A DNA stretch of 60,000 nt from Adiantum capillus-veneris (Eukaryota; Streptophyta; Polypodiopsida; Polypodiales; Pteridaceae): positions 136,846,108 through 136,906,107 of the forward strand of contig CM043955.1 in NCBI GenBank assembly GCA_014529385.2, read 5' to 3'. Of this stretch, positions 1-11,342 are shown one piece after another (the first letter of the stretch is position 1; each line of letters starts with the position of its first letter). The translations under genes and the position numbers were made by a program. The notes under the pieces are model-generated. The model did not search any database. It was not told the origin of the DNA and worked only from the letters and a program-made list of their open reading frames with translations.

Positions 1-780
1 GACCTTAACTAAAGGTGCTTAACATATATGTGTCAAAGTTGGGGAAAAAACTTGCAAAAATATAGCTGGAGTAAATAATCGTGATTATTTACATCTGCTT
101 CAAAACTTGATAATTTTGCAAATTTGAGTACCACAAGGTCAAGCACATCAAGTAGACCTCACAAATCAATTTTGGTGAAATTTGGATCCCAAAAGTGAGA
201 CTTAAGCCAGATTCTCAAAATCAGAGTCTGCGGACACAAAACAGTTGATAAACATGATCAAAATTTGTCCAAACTTATTGAAACTTGTCCCCAGGGACTT
301 TAAAAAGGTGTATACTTGCCAAACCAATCAAAAAAGTGCAAAAAAATGACAAAAGTAAACATTTGTGATTATTTACTTCTGTTATCCAGAGACATCAATT
401 TTGACTTTTGAGCTTATACAGTGTTAGACCAACATAATATACAGCGATAGGGTAATTTTGGGTTCAATCGGATCAAAATTGGTACAGATACATTCAATTT
501 TTAGGTTGCAGATCAAACCTTTGAATTTTTTGCTAAGTCAAATTTGAAAATCAAATTTTGACTCCCATAGCTTAATTTGAAGTGATACACAGAGACCTAT
601 CACAAGAGTTATCAAAAGCTCTACTGTTTGTATAGAAGAATAGCTAACTTGACCAAATTTGTACACGAATCAGGTCAGATGAGGAATCAGTGGCTTGACA
701 GAAAGTCGCAATCGAATCAAGTGGAAATTGATGACAAGTCAATCCAAAGGTGAGTACTCTATCCAGGGCTTCATAAGTCT
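1..780 (+). repeat. Leader-like fragment of the palindrome-array element family
   Basis: Non-coding, AT-rich sequence. It contains a 22-bp near-palindrome at 71-92 (10-base arms GTAAATAATC and GATTATTTAC around a central GT) and a degenerate copy at 355-376 with an intact right arm. The two centres are 284 bp apart. The same motif with similar spacing recurs at 14848-15437, upstream of a gag-like protein, so this is inferred to be a leader fragment of the same family. The flanking text shares vocabulary with the 14.8-15.4 kb region but does not align simply. The window edge cuts the element. Confidence 0.5.
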
Positions 781-1414
781 ATATGAAGCTTAGATCCAGT
801 CGTGTACTAGGAAATCAGGGCATACTCGGAGAAACCTCCAGTAGAGTATCCACCGAAGAAAGCGTGAATCAAGACAATTCCTTGCACACAATTCCTGAAG
901 AAGTCTCAAACACTTTTTCAGATTCAACATTCAAAATGTCTTTTTACTCGACTCACTCGAAAACCGGAATGACAGAGCGCTATAAGCATATACTATCTTT
1001 TTACAAGAGTAACCGTTGAGTAGCGTTAAACGGTAACCTTGCATTTGCACTACATTTTTACTCAAATGTATATATTTTTTATCAAATTTTTAACCTAGTG
1101 TTCATTCTCTCTTTCCATAATAGCCTTTTTCCATACAAACACCTTACCCTTCTTAGATCTTTATGCATTTACATCATATTTCTCTCTTCATGCTAAATGT
1201 AAATAGTAAACTTAATTCTACTCTCCTAATTTTTTACTGCATATTCTTTTAACTAATTACCTTTACTAATTTAAATAGCTATCTACATTCCATCATTTAT
1301 AAATAAATAATTTATGGGCACTTATCTTACCCATCTTCTCTCAAGGGTAGGGTTAACCTTGTAGGCCTTCCCTTCCCCACCACTATGTGAACCAACTTTT
1401 GGATCATTTACTTG
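781..1414. other. Stretch without a supported gene
   Basis: AT-rich DNA. A 78-codon open frame at 783-1019 (plus) resembles nothing I recognise and is short enough to be chance. No repeat structure or RNA gene was seen. Confidence 0.5.
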
Positions 1415-2416
1415 TGTTGGTCAACAAATCTTAAATATAATGTATATCCCCAATAAATAAAACTTTATTGGAGCCTACCTCATTTGTTTAAGGTGGATTC
1501 ACTTTTGAAAAAAACATGCTACACCTTGGATGTGAGGGTCCCCTACAAGGAGACTTGGTGCAAAAGGTGTTTTGGATGCATCTTGAATGCCTTAGCTCGT
1601 GGAAATACTTGAGGAACACTCCAAAATCAGCTTAAACACTTTGAGAAGGTCAACTTTTCCTTTTACAGCACCTAATTCTGAATTTCAGGCTGAAAGTTAT
1701 GGTGAAAACAACGTGCTGCAGACACTGTTACTGCAGGTCAAAGTTACAATCAGGCAAACCACAAAGGTGAAAAGTTTTCTTGACTTCTTCAACATTCTAA
1801 AATACCAATGGGGAGTTAAAAACCACTTGCATGTGGAGGGGTCGGCTCAAGGTGCTTTGCATGTGGAGGGGTCGGTTCAAGGTGCTTCCAGAGACACAAC
1901 AAACAGGATGGGGACACTATGCAGGAGCCACTGGAGGGACATCATGGTGGGGCCCATATACATTATCAACCCTTATGGAGCCTCCACGACTTAAAGGCTA
2001 TTTTTAATGAGAAAATAAGTCCCTTATTTGCATAATTGAAGGAATGGTCAAAAGGAAATCTAACTATGGTTAAATACCTACCCTAGTCAAGTTTAACCTA
2101 ACCCAAGGTCTTGTACAGCTATAAAAAAACCCTTTGGCAAGCACAAAAACACACACACCTACTCCACTTCTGCAAATAAGCTCCTCTAAGGTTATGGAAG
2201 CCCTAATCTCTCTCTCCTCTCGTCTCCCTATCCATTTCCTAAGCTCGCTATCATAAGCGTTGCCATAGAGAGAGCATCAATATGCTATTGCTACCATTCT
2301 CTTGCAAACATTTCTCTTACCATACTCATCCCTAAATAAGGATTGTAGCTTCTATATGAGAGCAAGGATATCAAGTTCAATGATCTATCTCATGGTTTGA
2401 TCAACAAATTGCTACA
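1415..2416 (+). mobile_element. Possible 5' LTR of the first Ty3/gypsy element
   Basis: The stretch starts TGTTGGTCAACA, a short inverted repeat typical of LTR starts, and ends in CA. It is followed within three bases by a primer-binding-like TGGGGTGTCGTTGTCAC. A TATA-like GCTATAAAAAAACCC lies near 2118-2132, about 300 bases before the 3' end, with a pyrimidine-rich leader after it. I could not find a matching 3' LTR after the coding region ends near 13310, so the boundaries are inferred. A 131-codon open frame at 1599-1994 lies inside and is probably not a gene. Confidence 0.35.
1827..1886 (+). repeat. 30-bp tandem duplication
   Basis: Two adjacent 30-bp units beginning TTGCATGTGGAGGGGTCGG differ at a single base (GGCTC versus GGTTC). 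The duplication lies in the U3-like part of the putative LTR. Small tandem duplications of this kind are common in LTR promoters. Confidence 0.9.
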
Positions 2417-2418
2417 AT

Positions 2419-2435
2419 TGGGGTGTCGTTGTCAC
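2419..2435 (+). other. Primer-binding-site-like sequence
   Basis: TGGGGTGTCGTTGTCAC begins with TGG, as expected for pairing to a tRNA 3' CCA end. It resembles the better-placed site at 18155 (TGGCGTCGCTGACCC) and plant gypsy sites of the form TGGCG..GTTG. The matching tRNA was not identified. Confidence 0.35.
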
Positions 2436-2815
2436 ACTATTGCTCTAAACGATTGTAAAATTGGTAAGCATATCTTGGCAGCTTCTCATATTTTGTGCTC
2501 ATTGGGTTGCTTGTTTTGTTGAGAAAGTTTTTTGTGCACCACGGTGTCTACTTGCTTGGCTTCTCTCCTTATGTTGTGTGTAAGTAAGTCTTGGGGCTGC
2601 ATAGATGGAGAAGAGCTCTATGCATGCCACCTTATGTGTGTAAGTAGTCTCTTCTTTTGGGAGAGGAAAGGAGTTGTCAAGTATTTGTGAATTGTGGTGT
2701 TTTGAGCTTTGCTAAGAGTTTGTGTGTTTGCTTTTCATAGAAGTATATGAGTACTAATATGGTGAAGGTCACTCTTTGCATGTGAGTTTGTGCAGTGTTC
2801 AAAGGGATTGCTTAA

Positions 2816-4140
2816 CACTAGGTTGGTAATGGGACACTTTTATGTCCTGGGACACTTTCATGTCCTATTAAGTGACCATTTTCCTTGAATTATGTCAAGA
2901 GTTTCAAAATGGATTTTGGGGTGCTATCTATCTAGAAAGTTGTTTCATGAGCTGAAAAAAACTCGACATTTTTTTGGAATATCAATTCCATCTTTAACCT
3001 TGTCCTTGCACAACATTTCACGAACTAAACTGTGTGAAAAAACGGGTCCTGTTTTTGGCTTTTTTCAATTTTTTGCAACTATACCACTCTAGAATTCATG
3101 TTTGTGAGGTCTATAATGCTAGAGAACTATCTTTAGTAGTCCTCAACATGTCCTGATGCTTCTAGGGAGAAATAAATGTTAAAGTTGTAAGTTATGACCA
3201 AATTACAAAAATTGTCAAATCCTGTTTTTTAGCCAATTTTAGCTCTTCTATGATTTTTTTGGTGGCTTTCATGATATCCAAATGCAGTTTTGATTTTCTA
3301 TGTCGCATATTGTAACATAAAGCTAATATTCCTTGAGTTTTGGGGCACCTAATACCCTATTTTGCATAGTAGACAACGATGATTGATTTTTTCAATTATA
3401 GAAGAAAACGAAACATTCTAGTATATCAAGTATAGCTTTTTCAATATTGTTAGTTTCTTGTGACAACTACATGCATTTTGTAGGTAGTAACCATATCTAG
3501 TCATAAGGATCAAATTTGGCTAGATATTGAATAGTTTCTATGGGATTCTACAACTCATAATGTTGAACCCAGATTTTTCATGTTTGTTGTATTTAGCACT
3601 TCATCTTTGTCCCCAAGATTCCCTTGGTAAGAGATGTAATATTCTTTTGACATGCTCCATGGATCCTTATGAACCTAAAGAACAATAGGGAACTAAGAAA
3701 ACATGCATATATTATTTGTATTGAGCGTGGCTATAGAAACTTTGATGATAGGTTTGCAGAATGGTAAAAATTCAGCTTTTTTGTACCTATTTCTTTTGGC
3801 AAAACAAAAAATAGTGAGTGAGAAGCAATCATATGTTCTGGTCACCAACCCATTGAAGTTAACTAGGGAATTTATCTCAAGTCCTACAAAAATCCCTAAT
3901 CTTATTTTTATGCAACAAAACGTAAGAAATGACTGTTTTGATGAAAATGTACTGGTCGATCAACTTTGGAGGCTTGGTGTGACCAAAAGATGAGAAATTT
4001 TACAAGTTTCTTATTTTTTACATGTGTAGAAGGCCTTGAACTATAACCTCATGAAAGGATTTTACAAAATGAGTGGATCTACTATGGGTTTGGACCCCTG
4101 AAAGGACACTTTTATGTCCTGTTAGGTTACCAACCTAGTG
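2816..4140. mobile_element. Non-autonomous DNA transposon with terminal inverted repeats and TTAA flanks
   Basis: The left end reads CTTAACACTAGGTTGGTAA (2811-2829). Its exact reverse complement sits at 4127-4145, giving a 19-bp inverted repeat that includes a TTAA on each outer side (2812-2815 and 4141-4144). Each end has a subterminal near-palindrome GGACACTTTTATGTCC, with a second diverged copy on the left. The interior of about 1.3 kb is AT-rich and encodes no transposase I recognise; short frames at 2892-3092 and 3703-3993 look like chance. A TTAA target duplication suggests piggyBac-like mobilisation, whereas the CACTA termini recall CACTA elements, which duplicate 3 bp. The element is nested in the leader of the surrounding gypsy element. 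Confidence 0.75.
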
Positions 4141-4197
4141 TTAAGGAGTGTGTGTTGAATGGTTGAAGGGCATTTTGTGTTGAAGCACATAAGGAAG

Positions 4198-4344
<147 letters not shown>

Positions 4345-4489
4345 GCATATGGTTTGTTTTGGTTTCCTTCTTTTTCCATAAAAGAGGGTGGTGCCCCTAA
4401 GAAATATGCATATGTAGGGCCTCACGGAGTGGTTTGTCTGGTGGGAGCCTTGAGCTGAGCCCCATCTCAAAATCCCGCTCTCACCGTCA

Positions 4490-6590
4490 TGGAGCCCAGG
4501 TTTAGTTGGACCCTAATGAGGAGTATGCTATTCGCATTGATGACCATGGTATTGAGTTTGAAGAAGAGGTTAGGACAAACAAACAAGGAAAAATGAACAT
4601 GGATCGAAACGAAACTTAGTATTTACAAGTTGAAAACCCTGACGTGATAAAAAAATGGGGGTTAGAAGTAAACACCATAATCCCAGATATGTCAGCAAAA
4701 GAAGGATCACCAACTTTAGAATTCGAGGGATACGATTAAGTAGACTTGAAGCCTTTGAAACGGCTTAGTACGGATAATCCTAGGATTGGAGTCTATTGTT
4801 GGGAAGATAGAAACATAAAAGATCTTTTGTGGACTTCTCATGCCAAACCATGAAAATTAACGGCCATGAAGATCATCTATATATTCAAGATCAAAGATAA
4901 GGTATCAGTGGACCTACCAACCTACCTGTTTAGGGATTCTTATAACAATAACTTTGTTATGATGACTCATGAGGAGGTAGAAAACAACCCAAATACCAAG
5001 GGTATTCCATATGGGATTGGATATTAGGACAAGGACCCAAAACAATTCCAAGAGATGAACACCGTGAGAGATCATTTGAGAGTAATGTGAAGAAACTAGA
5101 AACCACCTCATCACGTAGAAAATCGGGTGACACTAAGGCCAGTCCAAGGCTACATGAATCACTATTTCCAACAGACTGGTTTGAAGGACTCGAAACGGGA
5201 CCAACTGCCAGAAGACCGGGAGTTGAACCAAACAGACGCGTCAGACCAGCTGATTTTCAGAAATGCATCAGAAAATACAGTGGATCAAGAGATCCATACG
5301 ACCACTTAGCAAGCTTTAAACAAATGCTAAGAGCAAAGCGTATATTCAATTTTCATACTCAATTCGAGGGGTTTGGAATGACATTAGAAGGAAAAGCATT
5401 GACATGGTTCCAAAACATTCCACCAAGGTCAATCATGGACTTGAACACATTAGCTCAAGGATTTGTAGCTGCTTGTTCCAAAACGGGGATCAAACATAAT
5501 ACGGTAGCTCAAATCTACAGCTTTAAACAGAAACATGGTGAGTCTATTAGGGATTGTGCAACTCGAATGAAACAATACATTGCCAGATGCCCACAGCTAG
5601 AGATACCTGCAGAAGAACGACTTGTATCTTTGTTTCTGGAGGGATTGCTAAACAAAGAACTTCATGCTATACTCTATAGTAAAAAGCATACAACCCTAGA
5701 AGCGTGTGTGTCAGATGCTATTGACTTAGGAGACAATTGCAAAAATTTTAATGAAGAAGATGTCCCTAAGGATAACCAAAGCGAGAAAATGGCATCCACT
5801 AAACCAGCACAAGTGGGAACAGCTGCTACAGCACCACTCTCAGCCATAGAAGATATGCTAAAAAGGATGAACGGCATGATGAACAACATGCAAAAAGCAC
5901 CTTTGAGAGGACCAGGACAAGGGATACCTCCACAGGGACAACCAATTAGGCCACAAAAATGGTGTGCAATCAAGGGTAAATGGACCAACCATGATACCCA
6001 CGAGTGCTACTTTAGACCAAAGTATGATGGGAATGTTTAGTATGTGCCCATGAGGCCACAAGGACAACCCATGTATAGATATCATCCTAATGTGGCCCAA
6101 GCTCGTGGCCCAAGCTCAAAGACCACCAATGGGTATGGAAAGACCTCAACTTGTGTTGGGACAACAACCTCCGTATCCAGGACATAATGCAGTGCATGTA
6201 AAGTACATGCACTCTGAAGGAGTCATAGATGGACAAGCATTAGTGCCTATTACATCCTATACAGAGTCTAGTCCATCTACAGTAATAGTAGAAGGAGATT
6301 GGTATAATCCACATCCACCACCAATGGAAGAAACAGTGACTTATGCTTCCCCAGAGCTCGCACCAATGTATCATGTAGCTAATCAAGGTGTTAGACCTCC
6401 CATGGTAAGACCCATGATGAAGCCAAGAATAGGAAACTGTCATAATTGTGGTGCTGATTATCATTGGAAAAATGAATGTCCAGAGCCTGACATAAACCTC
6501 AAACCAATTGAAGCCTGTTGCATACAATGTTGCAAATAGGGAGGACACTTTCCGGAAGATTGTCCCAAAAATCCTTTGAACAAGGGTAAA
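4490..6590 (+). pseudogene. Ty3/gypsy gag (first element), disrupted
   Basis: Capsid and nucleocapsid part of an LTR retrotransposon, which would form the virus-like particle and bind the genomic RNA. The main open part is 5087-6040 (317 codons). Its centre matches the plant Retrotrans_gag core: DPYDHLASFKQML, then GKALTWFQNIPP, and FLEGLLNKEL near residue 185. A second frame, 6090-6539, carries a CCHC zinc knuckle CHNCGADYHWKNEC. A second knuckle, CIQCCK*GGHFPEDC, is cut by a TAG at 6538 where Gln (CAG) would be expected, so a C-to-T change is likely. Upstream, 4490-5086 is gag-like but full of stops. Several frame changes make a functional protein impossible. Confidence 0.85.
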
Positions 6591-6705
6591 ACGATAGTGA
6601 ACGTAGTCCAAGTGATACCTAGTAGCTCATCAGAGAGTGAACCGATTGTTTCAATCAAGGTAATCACTAGAGCCCAGGCCAAGAAAAAGAAACACAACTC
6701 CTCTG

Positions 6706-7395
6706 ATGATTCGGAAAATACTAAAGTTTTCCTCTCAAAGAATCAAAAGGAGCAGAAGCAAAAGATATGACATGAGAAAACAAAAACAACGGGTTGAAAT
6801 CGAGGAGAAATCAAAGAAGCTATTCCAGGAGAAGTTGAAAGAAATTGGAAGTGAATTCAAGGAAACAACCATAAAATCTGGAGGATCCATTCGAGTTGAT
6901 AAAATTTTTGAGCCTATTAATGCCACCTTGGAAGCCTACCAAGTAGGACTTAAAGCAGGCCAAAACATAGAAAACAAGTGGAAAAACTATCCTTCTCCAG
7001 ACATGGAAGCAGCAAAGCTGGAAGCTTATCAAAATTTGGTAAGAGTCACACAAGAAATGCTGGAAAAACAAAAACCCGAGCTTGAAAGTATTGAAAAGCC
7101 TAAAGAGATTGTGGTCAAAGAGACAAAAAAGAAATTGAAGGTGGCAGTAGAACCCCACCTTGACACAAAAGAACCAGATCTTATAGTGCCTGACAACAAA
7201 GATGCCTTAGATAGAATTCCATTCGTAGAGGAAGACTGGCCAGGACACTTATGGAAAAAAGTGAGAGGGATCAATGATGGAAGCTTAACTCTGAAGTTAG
7301 CTCCTATAGAGGAAGTCTGGTTGGATAACCTACCTTCTGATATGAACATGGATGTACAATCTTTGTACGGGGATTGTGGATCGGAAGCTTCATGA
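6706..7395 (+). pseudogene. Lys/Glu-rich gag-pol linker of the first element
   Basis: A 229-codon frame between the zinc knuckles and the protease. The N-terminal 80 residues are highly charged (runs of Lys, Arg, Glu and Gln) and probably helical. No catalytic motif is visible. Its position suggests the gag C-terminus or a gag-pol spacer. The true start is unknown because the preceding frame breaks. Confidence 0.6.
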
Positions 7396-7527
7396 ATGTC
7401 GAAACCATTGACCTTGAAAACATTACCTTCTTACTTGGGAGATAACAAAGATGAATCCATCGTGTGTAAGACCACTCAAGTAAAAAGACATGAATAGACC
7501 CTAGAAGTAGACAACATTTATTCGATC

Positions 7528-8025
7528 ATGTCTACACCCATTCAAAGCACTCTTACCCTGGGAGAACTGTTAAAACTTAGACCATACTTATGGAATGATT
7601 TACAAAAAACCCTAAAGAAGGTGGAGATAACAGGGTTAATCTCAAAAAATTTGGGCAAATTGAAAAATGAAATGGAAAGCAAAGAGATCCGATCAGTTCC
7701 CATGAACAAAGTTGGAGAATATTACCAAGGGGAAGAAGGAAACACCACCCTTCCAGTGAAATATAATGACATTGAAACCATGGCAATACTGGATAGTGGA
7801 GCTGGCATAGCCATAGCCACTAAAGTAGTATGGGAATCTTGGGAATAGCCAGCCATTAGACAAACTCAAATGAAATTGCAATTTGCTGACGGACACATTG
7901 AGAGACTATTAGGGCTGCTTGAAAAAATCATAGTCAATAATTGAATATCAACACACTTTTGCCATAGTAGACTTTGGGAAAAAACTCAACTATGAAATCA
8001 TATTGGGAAGACCTTTCATGCGATA
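7528..8025 (+). pseudogene. Retrotransposon aspartic protease, first copy
   Basis: The frame 7528-7848 ends in a retropepsin active site, AILDSGAGIAIATK (Asp-Ser-Gly). A stop follows and the frame shifts. The C-terminal signature of the fold, IILGRPFMR, is recognisable at about 7998-8024. It would process the gag-pol polyprotein. The domain is broken by the stop at 7846-7848 and by frameshifts. It lies in the normal gypsy position, before the reverse transcriptase. Confidence 0.8.
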
Positions 8026-9125
8026 GGTACAGCTTATCCAAGATTGGGGAAACAATTATCTGTACTTGAAGCAAGTGGGATCTGTAACAAGAGTAAATCT
8101 AAAAGATCACACTTATAGAGATGTTTTGAAAACACCCATCCAAGAGTTTGATTCAGTTTCTTCGGTTGAAACTAAACTCGCATCCTGGTTAAACAAAGGT
8201 ACTCATATTTGGATGTGTGGAGCTTCAGAAAACGGAAGCTTAAGACGAGAAGAATGTATCCTAGAAAGGAACTGCACAGACGAAGCATGTGTACCTGAAC
8301 CCTTTCGAGAGCATTTGTTTGAGCCATTCAAGTGGACTCAAATTTGAGCAACAATGCATGTATGTGTGAATACGTCTATACCTACTGAATTTGTAATGAG
8401 GATGGCTACAACATAATTCTCATCCAAATGATTTCAATCCTCAACATTGAAGACGAAGATGAGGAACCCAAGGACTTAATGAAAGCTCAACAAGTCTTTT
8501 CAGACCTCTATTAAGATGCAACTCATGAGTTAGATGAACACTCAGCTACCTCAGAAGATTCGGGGTCAGAAAAAGAGCATATGAGAGCTAAGCTACTCTT
8601 AAAAGGAGGGGAGAAAAAAAAATTGACTTTCCAAACCAGAAATCAAGAAGACAAAAATGGTATAGACGAAAGAGAGACACCAAAATGGTGAAAACACAAC
8701 CTATGCCATCAGCTTCCAGTAAAACACAATTCCTGATCCAGATAGATGCAAATGATTGTGTCAAGGACAAAATAACTGGCAGATATCCTTCAAACCAAAA
8801 CTCAAAAATGTCTCAAACATCGAGAAAGACAAGGAAGGGTACTCAAGCAAACCCGCAGGGTAAGAAACCGCTTATGACACGAGTCAGGTGGAAAAAGAAA
8901 TATCAAGAGTTGAAAAAATCCCTAAAGGAGATATACACAACTGAAATGGAAACCACGGAAGAGGATGGTAAGGATGTAATGCATGTTCCATCCCATTACA
9001 AAAAGTATACTCTCCAAGATCGAAAAATCATAGTTGAACAACCTGTTAGGGAACTACGGAAACAGGGTGAATCTTACGAAGGGCCTGAAAACGCTAAAAA
9101 GATAAACTTGGCTGAACCAGGAGAA
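8026..9125 (+). pseudogene. Protease-reverse transcriptase linker
   Basis: Open pieces at 8066-8347 and 8685-9125 are in polyprotein-like sequence with stops between. The second piece is Lys-rich (KKKYQELKKSLKEIY) and runs straight into the N-terminal part of the reverse transcriptase. No independent domain is recognised. Confidence 0.55.
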
Positions 9126-10020
9126 GAGCCTAGACCTGCTTACATCGCGAATGACCTAACAGAAGAAGAAGAAAATATTTTGCTAAGATTGTTAAAGGAA
9201 TACCGAGATATCTTCGCTTGGTCTTACAAGGACCTCAAGGGTGTTGATCCAGAAATTTGTCAACATACCATATCCATGAGAGATGATGTGAAACCAAGTA
9301 GACAGAGACCATACACGTATAACGAAACATTTACGAGGAAGATAAAAGAAGAGATTGAAAAACTAAAGGAAGCCGAATTCATTTACAAATTGAACACACA
9401 GATTGGGTGTCTCCAATTGTGGTAGTACCCAAGAAGAATGGAAAATTACGAGTGTGTGTTAATCTCAAAAAGGTGAATGCAGCTACCATTAGAGACAACT
9501 TTCCTCTTCCGATAATTGAGCATGTTTTAGAACGAGTTGCAGGAAAAGAAGCTTACAGCTTCTTAGACGACTTTTCGGGATACAATCAACTTTTGGTTGA
9601 CCCAAAAGATCAGCATAAAACTGCTTTTGCAACAGAATGGGGTATATTTGCCTATCGGGTTATGATGTTTGGGTTAACCAATGCTCCAGCCATGTTTCAA
9701 AGATTGATGAGCCATGCTTTCAAAGAATATCTTAGAAAATTCTTAGAAGTATATATGGATGATCTATGCGTACATTCATCAATCTGGACTGATCATTTTG
9801 AACACCTCAAAAAGGTATTCAAAAAATGTAGACTTTATAGGATTTGCTTAAATCTTAAAAAGTGCACATTCGTGGGAAGACAAGGAAAAATTCTTGGACA
9901 TGTAGTGTCTAAAAATGGCATAGCTACTGATATTGAGAAGATTCATGTCATTGTTGATTTGCCTAGACCAACAACAGTCAAGGGGGTACAAGCCTTCATG
10001 GGGCATTGTGGATATTACGA
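9126..10020 (+). pseudogene. Ty3/gypsy reverse transcriptase, first element
   Basis: RNA-dependent DNA polymerase of the element. The N-terminal approach (EYRDIFAWSYKDLKGVDPEI) is in the frame ending at 9425; the fingers and palm are in the frame 9407-10045, so one frameshift lies near 9410. Visible motifs, in order: VVVPKKNGKLRVCVNLKKVN, SFLDDFSGYNQ, AFATEWGIFAYRVMMFGLTNAPA, the catalytic YMDD at about residue 117 of the second frame, and LGHVVSKNG. The YMDD box is intact. A further frame break near 10015 separates it from RNase H. Confidence 0.92.
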
Positions 10021-10600
10021 CGGTTCATCTACATGTACGCTATAATTGCAAAACCCATGTATAGCTTGATTACGCACTTTGAATGGACCGAGGCATGTGA
10101 AGAATCCTTCATGAAGCTTAATCAACCTCTCACCTCAGCTCCAATATTGAAAGCACCAGATTGGAATGAGGTATTCCACGTACATGTAGATGCTTCCAAT
10201 TTTGCTATAGGTTGTATACCAGCTCAACCAGGAGACAGGAAAATTGACTTTCCTATTTCTTATGCTAGCCGACAATTGAACATGGTGGAAAATAATTACA
10301 CCACCCCCAAAAGGGAAGGATTAGGAATGATCTATGCCGTTAAAAATTATAGACATTACCTATTAGTCAACAAGTTTGTGTTCTTTGTGGACCACCAAGC
10401 TTTGTTATATTTGGTCAACAAGCCATGCAGCACAAGGAGAATAGTGAGATGATTCATCATTCTTCTCAAATTTGATTTCATTGTGTTTGTAAAAAAAGAC
10501 ACTACACATCAACTAGCGGATCATTTGTCAAGGATTGTTTTAGGAGAATCACCTAAAGGGGTAGACGATGATCTACCAGATGCCTATTTGTTCTCCGTGG
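10006..10600 (+). pseudogene. RNase H domain, first element
   Basis: This domain degrades the RNA strand during reverse transcription. Motifs: HVHVDASNFAIGCI (first catalytic Asp), the helix REGLGMIYAVKNYRHYL (catalytic Glu), and VDHQALLYLVNKP (Asp). A TGA at 10450-10452 stands where plant homologues usually have Trp (TGG), suggesting a G-to-A change. The sequence continues to the third-Asp region THQLADHLSRIV near 10506-10541. Confidence 0.88.
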
Positions 10601-10689
10601 AAATGATATCTTGATGGTCGGAAAACATTGTGTCACTGATGACAATTGCTCAAGTGGATTCACAAATACCACTTCCTATCACGATCCGC

Positions 10690-10965
10690 TTAATCGAGCA
10701 ATCGGCTATGTATCAATTACTAGCTGGTAGGCTATACAAAAGAAATCGGGACGGGATATTTCTCTTATGAATTAATCCTAAAGAAAAAGAACAGTACCTA
10801 AGTCGAGCACATGTTACCATAGTAGGACTTCACTTTGCAAAAGACCAAACTATGCAACGAATCTTGAGACTTGGAGTATTTTGGCCGACTATGAGAAGAG
10901 ATGTTTGATATTTTGTAAAATATTTCCCTCAATGTCAAAAACAAACACCCATACTTCATTTAACA
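10690..10965 (+). pseudogene. Integrase H2C2 zinc-binding module, first of two
   Basis: Translation gives LAGRLYKRNRDGIFLL, a TGA, INPKEKEQ, then AHVTIVGLHFAKD with the two His six residues apart, VFWPTMRRDV, another TGA, and FPQCQKQ. This is the HHCC N-terminal module of a gypsy integrase, which binds zinc. The first Cys of the CxxC pair is replaced by Phe. A second complete module follows at 11040-11335. Confidence 0.8.
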
Positions 10966-11039
10966 TTGTTTCAAATGTCACTTGTTCCTAAGTGGAGTAA
11001 CTATCTGGTTACTTATCGAGCCAAACATTTCTTGAGGAT

Positions 11040-11335
11040 ATGAGTAAATGCCGTCAAAGAGCAATTGAAACTGAAGCAAGAGACTATTCTCTTATTGGGA
11101 TCCAATTGTATCGGAGAGGTAAAGATCAACATTTGTGTCTTTGTGAAAATGAAAACGAGTATATTTTGATTATAGAACAAGCACATGCTAGATTAGCTAG
11201 AGGTCACTTTTCTAGTGAGACCACCACAAGAGCAATCTTGATAGCAGGCATATAGTGGCCAGCACTTTTTGCAGATGTTAAAGAGTATGTTCGAAGGTGT
11301 GATGCTTGTCAACGAGCAAAAATGCCAACATGAGT
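11040..11335 (+). pseudogene. Integrase H2C2 zinc-binding module, second of two
   Basis: The frame 11040-11255 gives LIGIQLYRRGKD, then EQAHARLARGHFSSETTTR with the His pair six residues apart. After a TAG (probably Trp TGG originally) come WPALFADVKEYVRR and CDACQRAK, which supplies both Cys. It aligns position by position with the 10690-10965 module, so the two are a tandem duplication or a recombination product. All four zinc ligands are intact here. Confidence 0.85.
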
Positions 11336-11342
11336 AGATAGC

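Noticed and set aside
783-1019. 78-codon frame as a small gene
   Set aside because: Short, no similarity to the gag-like protein that follows the other palindrome arrays, no supporting context.
2816-4140. Classic CACTA (En/Spm) element
   Set aside because: Both flanks are TTAA, not a matching 3-bp duplication, and no transposase is present; left open as a TTAA-type element.
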